A stretch of DNA of 64,000 nucleotides from positions 97,015-161,014 of the forward strand of contig JAZRFM010000005.1 in assembly GCA_045661345.1 (NCBI GenBank), given 5' to 3'. The stretch's first letter is position 1; every line of letters begins with the position of its first letter. Shown piece by piece: positions 17,336 through 26,524 of the stretch. The DNA is from RUG12461 sp045661345 (GTDB lineage: Bacteria; Bacillota; Clostridia; Lachnospirales; Lachnospiraceae). A model generated the notes under the pieces. It searched no databases. It was not told where the DNA came from and worked only from the letters and a program-made list of their open reading frames with translations. A program made the position numbers and the translations under genes.

Positions 17336-17401
17336 AGGCGCACCGCAAATACCTCTGTGGGGCATTCCCGACCATGCACCCCGTTCCGGTCCATTCTCCC
17401 T

Positions 17402-18040
17402 TTATGCCGAAAACGCTGCCTCCAGGATAGCTTCATATTCCTCCGGTTCGGGGAGCGTGCCGAATTCCGGCAGGTAGGCCCGTTCCTGCCCGTGGACAAT
17501 CCGCAGCACCGCCGCATGAAACGCCGGCAGCACAGCCTCATACGTGAACCGCAGCTCCTCTTCTCCCTCCCTCAGCAGGACAAAGGGGAAGACCTGTCCG
17601 GTTTCCGGATCCTTCTCTTCCCGGAATTCTACGTCCGGCGCAAAGATTTCGACCCTGTCATAAAGCCCCTGCAAGCGCGTCCGTTGAAACATCCGCACCA
17701 GATCAGGCTCCACCGTCACCTCCTCGGGCATTCCGAACCGAAGGCACCTGTAAAGCCTCGGCAGCACCGGAAAAGCCGGCATCAGATCCGGCATATAAAT
17801 CGACGGAAACGTCCAGGTGCGACAGCCAAAAGAGGTTACCCGGTATCGATACAGTTCTTCGTCTGTATCCAGGGGGCGCATGGTGATCGTCACGGATTCC
17901 TCCGGGGTGACCAGCATGATCCCCGGCAAACCGGCGGCATCCAGAGCCGGTTCCACCCGGATCCCTTCGCTTTGAAACACCTCTCCCGCCTTCAGAAACG
18001 AAGGCATGATCTCCTCATTGACCAGCTGTTTTTCTGTCAT
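17402..18040 (-). CDS. 212-aa protein beside calpain-like protease; paralogue of the protein at 6132-6770
   Basis: It has exactly the length of the eCIS-linked protein at 6132-6770 and aligns along its first 110 residues: EE-x-M-PS, EGI, LDTDEE, W-x-FP-xxY, then MPAFPVLPRLYRCLRFGMPEE. The C-terminal half is less alike but keeps a beta-strand/helix pattern (LRFTYEAVLPAF against LTYAFIFPEL). No signal peptide or TM. GGGAGG precedes ATG 18040. It lies 36 nt downstream of the calpain-like gene and is probably co-transcribed. I infer a loading adaptor or chaperone for that protein. Confidence 0.75.
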   Translation of the reverse strand: MTEKQLVNEEIMPSFLKAGEVFQSEGIRVEPALDAAGLPGIMLVTPEESVTITMRPLDTDEELYRYRVTSFGCRTWTFPSIYMPDLMPAFPVLPRLYRCLRFGMPEEVTVEPDLVRMFQRTRLQGLYDRVEIFAPDVEFREEKDPETGQVFPFVLLREGEEELRFTYEAVLPAFHAAVLRIVHGQERAYLPEFGTLPEPEEYEAILEAAFSA

Positions 18041-18076
18041 ATACTCCTCCCATCACGACTGCGTGACCTCTCCGTT

Positions 18077-21000
18077 TTACGCTGCCACCAGTGTCTGTGT
18101 GTGTTCGGTAAAGGTATCCAGATCTACCAGGAAGCTGCCGATGCGTTCCGCGGGATCTGCCTCCCGGATCAGATTTTTCCCTGTCTGGTTGCTCTTCACC
18201 GTTTCCACCACGCCTGACCCCCAGGGGTTCCGTATCTGGACATAATATCTCTGTCCGATCTTTTCTACCCCCAGAACAGTATAGCTGTGATTCGGCGCCA
18301 TTCCGTGCCGTGTTCCTTCTCCATAATGCTCGGAACCATTCGCATCCAAAAATTCTGTCCAGGTATAGGCCAGCATGATTTTTTGCTGCCTCTGCGCGGC
18401 CTTGAGCCGGCGCAAAAGCTCCGCTCTATCCCGCTGAAAGACCGGCGAATACTCCCGCACTTCGTGCTGATTCAGTCGAAACCAGTCCTCCCCTGCTACT
18501 CGTATCACATACGATCTGCCGGGGTCTCCCCTCCGCTCATATACTTTTTCGCTCCTTCTTCCCGTCAGCCACTTCAATGCGTTTGTGCCTTTGCCGCCGT
18601 TGATATCCTGATACGTGTACTTCGTGACCCAGCGTTTCTTCTGCAGACCGGATACCAGAAAGGCCTTTTCGTACATCTGCACCCAAAGGGGCGCCAGCGA
18701 AGCCACGCTTTTCCCGTTTTTGACCGGTGCGGTTTTATCCACTTTTACATAGATGTCCTCAAACCCATCCCCCCGGGGCTTGTAAAGAAGAACCGTCACG
18801 GTACCGTCCCCGTTATCCTTCATGTGTTTTTCCACAAAATACGGATCGCTTTCCGTGGCAGCGGCCAGTGCAGCCAGAAAAAAGCAGTCTCCCAGGTCTC
18901 CCTGACTGATATCGGAAATGCACGGGGGATGTGTAAACAGAGGCGTATCCTGACGATTGAGCCATGTCACGCCATCGATCCATCTGTCAGTTCCGTAAAT
19001 AACCTCGTGTCCCTCCGCGGGTATCCGAAGCCTCCCGCCTGTTTGTCCAAACAGATCTTCCTTAAACTCCCGCAAAGCGCGCAGTTCCAGGTCATCGGGG
19101 AGGGGTTGCTGTCCGGCCTGATTCTGGGCGTTTTGCTGGGCTCCTCCTCCCTGCCCATTTTGCTGACCCGCTCCGCCCTGCGCATTTTGCTGGACTCCTC
19201 CGCCCTGGTGAATCCCAAGCGCTCTCTCAAGCTCACCGATCCTGCTGTCCAGATCCTCCTTTATGCGAGCCAGTGCCTCTGTTTCAAGCACCGCTAAAAA
19301 TTCGTATCTGGAACCGTACCTCCTGAGGAGCTCCTGATCGATTGCATTTTTGAGCAGTTCCTCGTATTTCGGGTTCGACTTCTGAATACGCTCATTGTTC
19401 AGGACCTCAGCCTTCACATGATTGTATGCATCCGCTCCACGGCGTTTCTTGTAGAGATCTGCCAGCTTGGTCTCCCTGCTCCGATGCGCCTTTTCCTGCC
19501 CGCGTTCCGTATCCTCGGCATAGCGTCGGATATTCTGCAGGATTCTCTTCGTTTTCTGCGGCAGATCCACCCGACCGAATTTCGATAATTGATAGACGCG
19601 CACATGAGCCTGGAGTTTGTCCTTAAACAACCTGACTTTCCGCTCGGTATCCAGCTCTTCATCCAGTTGACGGTTTGCCCTCCGAAGCTCCTCATTCTCT
19701 TTCGTTCCGGCAACCTCAAAATAATCCGCGCTCACATAGGTGTATGCAGCTTCTTTCCTTGCCTCCTCGATGGCATATCTCTCTATGCGTTCTGCCTTTT
19801 CATGATCTGACAGTTCCTCGTTCTGCCACGTTTTCCGTTGATAGTCCTCCCACCTCTTTCGTCTGCCGGATGCATCCTCCTTGTCCTTTCGAAGCGTAGT
19901 CTTCAGTTCCCGCAACCGGTCAGCAAAACCATTGACAACATTTTCGGGCGCCCCTTTCGCCGCCAGATAATTACGAAGCACAGCCTCGTCCAATCCAATG
20001 ATCCGGTCTGCCACCTTCGGATTGTAGGTGCCGACACGAAGCTCCCCGTTCTGATTCCGGATCTCTTTTTTGTGCTGCTCAGCATTCTGCACATTCAGGG
20101 ATTGAAACGTCTGATCGCCGAATGCACCCTGCCTGTCCAGGATATGAACATCCTCCACCACCAGATACTCCCTGTTATGAAGGAATTCCCTGCTTGTTCT
20201 TACACATATCTCATCATGGCTCCTGTGCGTAATTCCGCAGAGCAGGTCAACGATCTGGATCGTTTCCATTTTCTGAATTGCTTCCCGGGAAAAGATCAGG
20301 TCAACCTGCCGTTCCTGCGCACTGTTCAGAGCCTGTGTGAGGGTCTCGGAGCTTTTTGCCTCGTATCCGTCCTGCCCGCCCTTTTGTACCTTTTTCAATT
20401 TGGCATAGCAGGAGCCGGCTCCGACGATCTCCCGGATCATCTCCGACAGCTCGTGCCCATTCCTCTGTTCAATAAAGACCTTCTGTGCCTGCTGCAGTTC
20501 CTGATCCGTCACTACGCGCTGCGTTTCTGTCACAAATCCCGTATTCCATCTGCGGAATTGATCTCGCGCGCGGTTCTCAAAGGTGTAGCCTGCTACGATC
20601 TCACGTTCCTTTTGAAGGCGGAGAAGAATCCTCTGTGCCTTCATCCGTTTCGTCTTGGAACTCTCCAGCATGCAGAAGGTGTCAGCAATACCTTGATAAT
20701 CCTGGATCAACGCATCGTAGGCTGCCAAAACCGAAGCTTGCTTCTCCTGAAACCTGTTTGCATTCTGCGGAAGAAAGGCCGCGGTTTTTGCGGTCAGATC
20801 GGCCTTATGCTCCCTGATGTTTTCACTATGTCTTTCGAAGTCCTCCTCGTCCGCCTCATTCCCGGTGCGTTCCGCTCTGATCAGGTCCTGCGCCGTGATC
20901 CCGGCGTTCTGCTGTGCCAACGTAGCGCGCATTTCCTCGGCCCTTGCGACCATATTACGTACCTTTTGATGTCGCTGGGCATATCTGCTGTTCGGCGATT

Positions 21001-21406
21001 TCCCGTTCAGATATTGTTCACGACAATACCAGATCAGCCAGTCATACTGGTACAGGATTATTTCCGTCGGTGCCTGATTCTGCCGCAGCTGCCGCAGGGT
21101 TCTGATCCCGGCTTTCAGTGTACGCATGACGAAGCTGTCCGCTTTGGTCTGATCCTCCAGAACCAGGCTTTCTTCCTGCACAGCCGCCACCGGCTGCTGT
21201 CCCGGTTGCGGTCCGGGAGCTTGTTGGTGATTCTGCTGATTCAGCACGATCTGCTGCTGATTCGGTTGATTCAGTTGGTTGGGTTGATTGAGTTGATTCG
21301 GCTGATTCAGTTGGTTCGGCTGATTCTGCTGAAGGTCATGCTGCTCCGGAAGAACTTGATTTTCCCCGGAGTGCTGCAGATGATTCTGTACTACGCGTTC
21401 TTCCAT
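18077..21406 (-). CDS. Calpain-like (C2 family) cysteine protease with Gln/Asn-rich N-terminus; candidate injected effector
   Basis: This 1109-aa protein has no signal peptide. Residues about 20-70 are Asn-Gln-Pro/Leu repeats; about 80-730 are mostly charged helices without a recognised domain; about 735-775 are a Gly/Gln/Asn-rich linker. The C-terminal third is a calpain catalytic domain: QGDLGDCFFLAAL with the catalytic Cys near 839, His in NHSYTVLGV near 1041 and Asn-Pro-Trp in IRNPWG near 1059. All three catalytic residues are present, so a protease is likely. Calpain-type domains are rare in Clostridia. It starts 19 nt after the CDF gene and is followed by the 212-aa paralogue. Cargo function is inferred. 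Confidence 0.85.
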   Translation of the reverse strand: MEERVVQNHLQHSGENQVLPEQHDLQQNQPNQLNQPNQLNQPNQLNQPNQQQIVLNQQNHQQAPGPQPGQQPVAAVQEESLVLEDQTKADSFVMRTLKAGIRTLRQLRQNQAPTEIILYQYDWLIWYCREQYLNGKSPNSRYAQRHQKVRNMVARAEEMRATLAQQNAGITAQDLIRAERTGNEADEEDFERHSENIREHKADLTAKTAAFLPQNANRFQEKQASVLAAYDALIQDYQGIADTFCMLESSKTKRMKAQRILLRLQKEREIVAGYTFENRARDQFRRWNTGFVTETQRVVTDQELQQAQKVFIEQRNGHELSEMIREIVGAGSCYAKLKKVQKGGQDGYEAKSSETLTQALNSAQERQVDLIFSREAIQKMETIQIVDLLCGITHRSHDEICVRTSREFLHNREYLVVEDVHILDRQGAFGDQTFQSLNVQNAEQHKKEIRNQNGELRVGTYNPKVADRIIGLDEAVLRNYLAAKGAPENVVNGFADRLRELKTTLRKDKEDASGRRKRWEDYQRKTWQNEELSDHEKAERIERYAIEEARKEAAYTYVSADYFEVAGTKENEELRRANRQLDEELDTERKVRLFKDKLQAHVRVYQLSKFGRVDLPQKTKRILQNIRRYAEDTERGQEKAHRSRETKLADLYKKRRGADAYNHVKAEVLNNERIQKSNPKYEELLKNAIDQELLRRYGSRYEFLAVLETEALARIKEDLDSRIGELERALGIHQGGGVQQNAQGGAGQQNGQGGGAQQNAQNQAGQQPLPDDLELRALREFKEDLFGQTGGRLRIPAEGHEVIYGTDRWIDGVTWLNRQDTPLFTHPPCISDISQGDLGDCFFLAALAAATESDPYFVEKHMKDNGDGTVTVLLYKPRGDGFEDIYVKVDKTAPVKNGKSVASLAPLWVQMYEKAFLVSGLQKKRWVTKYTYQDINGGKGTNALKWLTGRRSEKVYERRGDPGRSYVIRVAGEDWFRLNQHEVREYSPVFQRDRAELLRRLKAAQRQQKIMLAYTWTEFLDANGSEHYGEGTRHGMAPNHSYTVLGVEKIGQRYYVQIRNPWGSGVVETVKSNQTGKNLIREADPAERIGSFLVDLDTFTEHTQTLVAA
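21257..21330 (-). repeat. Tandem repeat coding Asn-Gln-Pro-Asn-Gln-Leu units
   Basis: About four imperfect 18-bp units within the 5' part of the calpain-like gene encode NQPNQL. The reading frame is kept, so copy number could vary without a frameshift. Confidence 0.75.
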
Positions 21407-21425
21407 CGGTTTCCCTCCCGTAGCA

Positions 21426-22571
21426 TTATTTTTCCCCTGTGATTTCCCCGTAATCCATATCCATGGCGACCATGAAGATTGTATCCGGATAACTCCTTTT
21501 CAGATCCTGCTGGATCTCCTCCAGCACCGCAGCACGGCTCTTTGCCTCAAAGCTGATCACCACATCAAACCAGACCGCGTCATCTTTTTTGTTGTAATAA
21601 AAGCCGTGAATCTGTTTCGCATAGGGGTGTGCAAGCACTTTTTTACCGATCTCCCGCTTCAGGCGGATCACATCGGCATCCCTCGTGTTCACGGAATAGA
21701 TCCCCACAGCGGTCATGATCACGTTGTGCTTCCGGTAGACCTGCGTGGTGATCTCCCGTGTCAGCTCATCGAGTCTGGTCAGGGAACAGGTGTCCTCCAG
21801 CTCGATATGTACCGATCCGTTGTAGGTATCGGGGCCGTAATTGTGCAGGATCAGATCGTAGGCACCCTTCACCTCCGGAAACTCGCATACCGTTTTCTTG
21901 ATGGCAAGCAGAAGCTCCACGTCCCCCGTCTCGCCAAGAAGCTTTGACACTGTTTCCGAAAACATTTCGTAGCCGGTCTTTATGATGAAAGCGGAGATCA
22001 CCGCACCGAGGTAAGCCTCCAGTGACAGCCCCGTAAAAATGAAAATGAATGCCGCTGCGAGGGTCGCTGCCGAGATCACGGAATCCAGCAGCGCATCCTT
22101 CCCGGAATTGACAAGGGAGTCGGAATTTACACGTACACCGGTTCTTTTCACATACAGGCCAAGTACAATCTTGACCACCACAGCAACCGCCACCACAAGC
22201 AGCGTCGAGGGGGCGTAATCCGGTGTCTCCGGCGTCAGGATCTTTTTGACGGATTCGATCAGGGACGTCACGCCGGCATAAAGTACGATGATGGCAATGA
22301 TCAGCGAGCTGAGATACTCCACCCGTCCGTGGCCGAAGGGATGCTTCTTATCCGGCTCCCGTCCCGCCAGCCGTGCGCCGATGATGGTGATCACCGAGCT
22401 CAGTGCATCGGACAGGTTGTTCACTGCATCCAGAATAATAGCGATGGAATGGCTCAAAAAACCCACCAAAGCCTTAAACACCACCAGAGCCAGGTTTGAT
22501 ACGATCCCGATGGTACTGGTGCGGACAATGATTTTCTGGCGCTGCGCGGCCTCTTCATAGCGCATACTCAT
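21426..22571 (-). CDS. CDF-family cation efflux transporter with long C-terminal domain
   Basis: This 381-aa protein has six TM segments in the first 215 residues and an extended cytoplasmic C-terminus (about 215-381; usual CDF tails are 80-100 aa). The TM2 site reads DAVNNLSD and the TM5 site KDALLD, without the His of Zn-type members, which fits the Mn-type group better; substrate is not proven. HPFGHGR is the family loop motif. It lies 24 nt downstream of the aldo/keto reductase gene and 19 nt upstream of the calpain-like gene. Confidence 0.88.
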   Translation of the reverse strand: MSMRYEEAAQRQKIIVRTSTIGIVSNLALVVFKALVGFLSHSIAIILDAVNNLSDALSSVITIIGARLAGREPDKKHPFGHGRVEYLSSLIIAIIVLYAGVTSLIESVKKILTPETPDYAPSTLLVVAVAVVVKIVLGLYVKRTGVRVNSDSLVNSGKDALLDSVISAATLAAAFIFIFTGLSLEAYLGAVISAFIIKTGYEMFSETVSKLLGETGDVELLLAIKKTVCEFPEVKGAYDLILHNYGPDTYNGSVHIELEDTCSLTRLDELTREITTQVYRKHNVIMTAVGIYSVNTRDADVIRLKREIGKKVLAHPYAKQIHGFYYNKKDDAVWFDVVISFEAKSRAAVLEEIQQDLKRSYPDTIFMVAMDMDYGEITGEK

Positions 22572-22595
22572 TTTTCGTTTTCTCTCCTTATTCCT

Positions 22596-23717
22596 TTATG
22601 CTTCCAGCTTTTCTGCCGCCTCTTTGAGCAGCGAAATGATTGGCAGATGCTGCGGGCAGACGCTTTCGCATTGACCGCATCCGATGCAGTCGGACGCCTT
22701 GCCGCTTGTTTCCACCAGTCCGTTGTAGAAGGCCTTCGGGCGGAATTCCTCCTCGTACAGCTTCATGGTGTTCACCGCGCGAAAGATATCCGGAATGCTG
22801 ATCTTCTGCGGACAGCCGTCACAGCAATACCTGCAGGACGTACAGCCGATCACGGGCGATCCCATCATGATCTTCTGCACTGCCTTCACAGCTGCCTGCT
22901 CTTCATCCGACAGAGGTGTAAAGTCCCGGAAGGTCTTCAGGTTGTCCTCCATCTGCTCCAGGGAGGACATCCCCGAAAGGATCGTCATCACACCGGGCAG
23001 GGAACCCACAAAACGCAGGGCCCAGGACGCCATGGAGGCATCCGGCTGCAGAGCCTTGAATTGGGCTTCCATCTCGGGCTTTAAGCTTGCGAGCATACCG
23101 CCCTTCACCGGCTCCATGATAATCATGGGGATGTTGCGGCTACGCAGGATCTCATAGAGCTCTCCCGACCGCACCACCGGATTCTCCCAGTCCGCGTAAT
23201 TCATCTGGATCTGGACAAATTCCATCTCCGGATGGCGATCCAGCACACTGGAAAGAAGCGCCGGGCTGCCATGGAAGGAAAATCCGAAATGCCTGATCTT
23301 TCCCTCTTTTTTCTTTTCCAGGCCCCAGCGGTAGCAGTCATACTTCTCATAGGTGTCGTGGTTTGATCCGTCTTCGATGGAATGCAGCAGGTAAAAATCG
23401 AAATAGTCCGTGCCGGCGCGCTCCAGCTGTTCATGAAAGATCCGCTCCACATCCTCCTGCTTTTTGATCTCCCAGGCGGGAAGCTTGGTAGCCAGCGTAA
23501 AGGCGTCCCGGGGGTAACGTTTTACAATCGCTTCTCTGGCCGCAACCTCTGATTTTCCGCTGTGGTAAACATAAGCCGTGTCAAAATAATTCAACCCGGC
23601 TTCCATGTACGCGTCCACCATCCGGCAGACCTGCTCCAGATCAATCTCCCCGTCCTTTTCCGGGAGCCGCATCAGTCCGAATCCAAGCTTCGGCATTTTT
23701 TCCGGTACAATTTTCAT
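22596..23717 (-). CDS. Aldo/keto reductase with C-terminal 4Fe-4S clusters
   Basis: This 373-aa protein has a TIM-barrel aldo/keto reductase domain (about 1-270) with catalytic Asp/Tyr (FDTAYVYHSGKSE), Lys (ATKLP) and His (YLLHS), then a ferredoxin-like tail with two cysteine clusters (CTSCRYCCDGCP and CIGCGQCESVCP). This architecture is frequent in anaerobes and probably couples NAD(P)H or ferredoxin to carbonyl reduction. The substrate is unknown. It lies 25 nt downstream of the sugar symporter gene. Confidence 0.92.
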   Translation of the reverse strand: MKIVPEKMPKLGFGLMRLPEKDGEIDLEQVCRMVDAYMEAGLNYFDTAYVYHSGKSEVAAREAIVKRYPRDAFTLATKLPAWEIKKQEDVERIFHEQLERAGTDYFDFYLLHSIEDGSNHDTYEKYDCYRWGLEKKKEGKIRHFGFSFHGSPALLSSVLDRHPEMEFVQIQMNYADWENPVVRSGELYEILRSRNIPMIIMEPVKGGMLASLKPEMEAQFKALQPDASMASWALRFVGSLPGVMTILSGMSSLEQMEDNLKTFRDFTPLSDEEQAAVKAVQKIMMGSPVIGCTSCRYCCDGCPQKISIPDIFRAVNTMKLYEEEFRPKAFYNGLVETSGKASDCIGCGQCESVCPQHLPIISLLKEAAEKLEA

Positions 23718-23742
23718 CCTTTGGTCCCTCCTTTTCGATGTC

Positions 23743-25179
23743 TCATGATTCTGCTTTTCGCTGCGCTATTTCCTTTACCATACGGTTATACTCTTTTTCG
23801 TCGATTCTGTAGCCTGCTTTGAGGATGATTCTGGAGACGATCATCACCGCCAGCGGAATGGCCACCATGCCGATCCGAAGCAGCAGGGTCTGCCTCGGCT
23901 CCACGGAGGCGATGATATCATCGGCTCTCATCAGTGCTTCTTCCTTCATCATGGTGCCGCTCCCGACCTTTACCTCCATCTCGCTGATATTCTGGCTCAC
24001 CGCATAGATCCCGCTGATGATCAGCACCAGGGATGCCGCGCCCTGATTCAGCGCACCCGCGCACTTCACCGCAAAGGACCGGATCGCGGAGATCACGCTC
24101 TCATGCCTTTCGTGGAAACGATATTCATCATATTCGATGGTATTGTTGATCATGACGACCATGGCCAGGTTGATCAGCCCCTGGGCAAAAAAGATCAAAA
24201 AGCCTGTTGCCATGAGAAGAATGACGTTTTTGGGAATCACATATCCAAACAGCAGCAGCACCAGATACCCGGCAATCAGCACAACCAGGCAGATCCCGCA
24301 GAGGCGGTTTCTGCTCAGCTTAGCGGAGAGAAGGGGATAGAAAAACTGTGCCAGCAGGGTGCCGAGTCCGTACATGACGGTGAAATACGTGACGAGATCT
24401 CCACTCTGGGAATAGCCGAATTCGAAATAAAAGAAGTTGACGGCGAGAAGCAGCAGCAGCTGCTGCCCGACACTGAACAGCACATACGCGATGCCGGAGG
24501 ATACCAGCTGGTCGTTTCTCTTCAGGATCCTGAACATCTCCTTCAGATTCAGCGTCTCCTCCCTGTCCGTCCGTTCACGCTCGGTCACGCCGAAAAAGAC
24601 CAGGGTCTGGAACAAAAGAAAGGCAAGTGCCACCACAAGACCGGTGATCCGAAACGCCACAACGGCATTGCCTGCGATGACCATGGGGACGATGCTGGCC
24701 ACGGAAAACTGGCCGATGCATACAAAGATCCCCATCAGCGTCACCAGGGAATCCCGCTCCCTCGGATCGCTGGAGAGGCTGGGAAGCATCCCCCAGTAAG
24801 CGATATCGTTGATGGTGTAGGTCATGCCCCACAAAAGATACATGATGGAGAAAAACACGACGAAAGCCCATCCCGTAGGCCGCACCGTGAACAGGATCGA
24901 GATCACGACGGCATTCAGAACCGCCCCGAGGATGATAAAGGGTCGGTATTTGCCGGCCTTGAGATGGCTGTTTTCGATGATCGTACTCATCAGAAGGTCA
25001 TTCACGGCATCCCAGACCATACAGGCCACCATCACCACGGAGATCACCGTGAACTGGGGGACGGTCAGCTTCATCGTATACTGGATATAGGTCAGCAAAA
25101 ACATACTGATCAGCACGTATGCGGCGTCGCGTCCCGTAGCTCCGATACAATAGCACCACTTGGTTTTCTTATCGATCAT
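23743..25179 (-). CDS. GPH/MelB-type MFS sugar symporter
   Basis: This 478-aa protein has about 12 TM segments and fits the glycoside-pentoside-hexuronide:cation symporter family: an early WDAVNDLLMS motif, an AYWGMLPSLSSDPRERDSL loop and a central ERERTDREE cytoplasmic loop. The substrate cannot be read. It has its own promoter (25241-25269) and starts an apparent operon with the reductase and CDF genes. Confidence 0.88.
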   Translation of the reverse strand: MIDKKTKWCYCIGATGRDAAYVLISMFLLTYIQYTMKLTVPQFTVISVVMVACMVWDAVNDLLMSTIIENSHLKAGKYRPFIILGAVLNAVVISILFTVRPTGWAFVVFFSIMYLLWGMTYTINDIAYWGMLPSLSSDPRERDSLVTLMGIFVCIGQFSVASIVPMVIAGNAVVAFRITGLVVALAFLLFQTLVFFGVTERERTDREETLNLKEMFRILKRNDQLVSSGIAYVLFSVGQQLLLLLAVNFFYFEFGYSQSGDLVTYFTVMYGLGTLLAQFFYPLLSAKLSRNRLCGICLVVLIAGYLVLLLFGYVIPKNVILLMATGFLIFFAQGLINLAMVVMINNTIEYDEYRFHERHESVISAIRSFAVKCAGALNQGAASLVLIISGIYAVSQNISEMEVKVGSGTMMKEEALMRADDIIASVEPRQTLLLRIGMVAIPLAVMIVSRIILKAGYRIDEKEYNRMVKEIAQRKAES

Positions 25180-25240
25180 ACCGACAGGGTCACCTCCCGT
25201 CTCTTTGCGGTGTCAGAAAGGTTTTCGCTGCTTTGTCCTC

Positions 25241-25269
25241 ATTTTAAGAGGAATCCATATTCATGTCAA
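25241..25269 (-). promoter_or_regulatory. Promoter of the symporter operon
   Basis: On the minus strand: TTGACA (25269-25264), 17 bp, TAAAAT (25246-25241), about 60 nt before the symporter ATG. Confidence 0.7.
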
Positions 25270-25276
25270 TTTCTAG

Positions 25277-25305
25277 TTCCATTTATGGCGTTTCCCATGT
25301 ATAAT
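25277..25305 (+). promoter_or_regulatory. Promoter of the diguanylate cyclase gene
   Basis: TTCCAT (25277-25282), 17 bp, TATAAT (25300-25305); start codon at 25346 with GGAGAAAGG upstream. The -35 is weak. Confidence 0.55.
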
Positions 25306-25345
25306 TTAGGGAAAGGTATGAGGGAAAGGAGAAAGGATTCCGGAA

Positions 25346-26488
25346 ATGAAGTCAAAGAGTTTCAATTATTACGGCTTTGATAAAGAAACATTTGACAGCG
25401 TCTCGGAGCTTAGGCGGCAGACAAACCGCAACAACACCGAGAGTATCTCCATTCTTTTTTTGCTGGTGATGGCGGTGTCCACGATTCTGTCCTTTATGAA
25501 CGTGATCCCCTATTCCCATCGCGATACCTTCATCACCTTCCTGGTTCTCTCGGGTGCGTTTTTTGCCTTCCTCATGATCTTCCGGAGTTATACCCTGCGG
25601 CTCTCCGGCATTCTGATCTATGCCGTCATTGCGCTGATGATTTCCTTCGCCATCAAATCCTCTGCGGACGAGGCCTTTTTGGTATCCGCGGTTTTCCCGG
25701 CCTTTGTGATCATCCTGTCCATGGCCTTTATCGACCGGATGATCCCTTTCTCCCTGGTGATCGCTGCGTCCTACGTCGTGTTTGTCGGCTCGTCCTATAT
25801 CAGTAAGCCCCCCTCCATTGCCCGTTACGATATGATCTACGGGATGATCTTTACCATCGTGGCGTTGTTCTTCCACTACCGCCTTCAGAAAAACAGGATC
25901 GATCAGTTCCTCTCCTACCACAAGAACCTGAAAATCCAGCGGGATCTGGAGATCCGCTCCAGCTTTGACTCCCTGTCGAAGCTTCTGATGCGCGGCCGTT
26001 TCTTCACCATGGCGGATTCCGTGCTGCGGGACCGTACCGATACACAGTACATTGCCGTCTGCGTGCTGGATCTGGATTCCTTCAAGCAGATCAATGACAG
26101 GCTGGGACATCAGATGGGTGACAAAGCGATCCAGACTGCCGCAGAGACCATCTGGAGCACCCTCGGCATTGATATCGAGCATGAGCAGTGGGCTTTCTGT
26201 GAACGTGCCATTGCGGAACATATGAGTTTTGCCGGCAGGCTCGGCGGAGATGAGTTTATTATCCTGCTGAGAGAAGACGGCGGCTGGGAAGCCGCCGAAA
26301 AGCGTCTGCGCTTCATTTTAGATCGTCTGAACGCCGTAAAGCTCGGGGAGCTGCACGGCATTCACGCTTCCTTCGGTGTCACGGAAGTGAAGGAAGGGGA
26401 TCGTGATATCGACGTCATCTACGCCCGTGCGGACGAAGCGCTCTATGAAGCCAAGGGCTCCGGTAAGAACCAGATCCGGAAGCGTTGA
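25346..26488 (+). CDS. Membrane diguanylate cyclase (GGDEF domain)
   Basis: This 380-aa protein has about six TM segments in residues 33-185, a coiled linker, and a C-terminal GGDEF domain (about 225-380) with DLDSFKQINDRLGH and an intact RLGGDEF active site; no EAL domain. It should make cyclic di-GMP in response to a membrane or small-ligand signal. It is transcribed alone, divergent from the symporter operon. Relevance to the degenerate GGDEF protein at 45562-46632 is unknown. Confidence 0.93.
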   Translation: MKSKSFNYYGFDKETFDSVSELRRQTNRNNTESISILFLLVMAVSTILSFMNVIPYSHRDTFITFLVLSGAFFAFLMIFRSYTLRLSGILIYAVIALMISFAIKSSADEAFLVSAVFPAFVIILSMAFIDRMIPFSLVIAASYVVFVGSSYISKPPSIARYDMIYGMIFTIVALFFHYRLQKNRIDQFLSYHKNLKIQRDLEIRSSFDSLSKLLMRGRFFTMADSVLRDRTDTQYIAVCVLDLDSFKQINDRLGHQMGDKAIQTAAETIWSTLGIDIEHEQWAFCERAIAEHMSFAGRLGGDEFIILLREDGGWEAAEKRLRFILDRLNAVKLGELHGIHASFGVTEVKEGDRDIDVIYARADEALYEAKGSGKNQIRKR

Positions 26489-26495
26489 CACCGAA

Positions 26496-26515
26496 GGAAC
26501 ATGCCGGCATGTTCC
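26496..26515. terminator. Perfect palindrome between convergent genes, possible terminator
   Basis: GGAACATGCC/GGCATGTTCC is a perfect 20-bp palindrome between the GGDEF stop (26488) and the convergent substrate-binding protein stop (26525). On the plus strand GTCTTTATTT follows after a few bases, so termination is plausible but the T-tract is poor. Confidence 0.5.
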
Positions 26516-26524
26516 CACGGGTCT

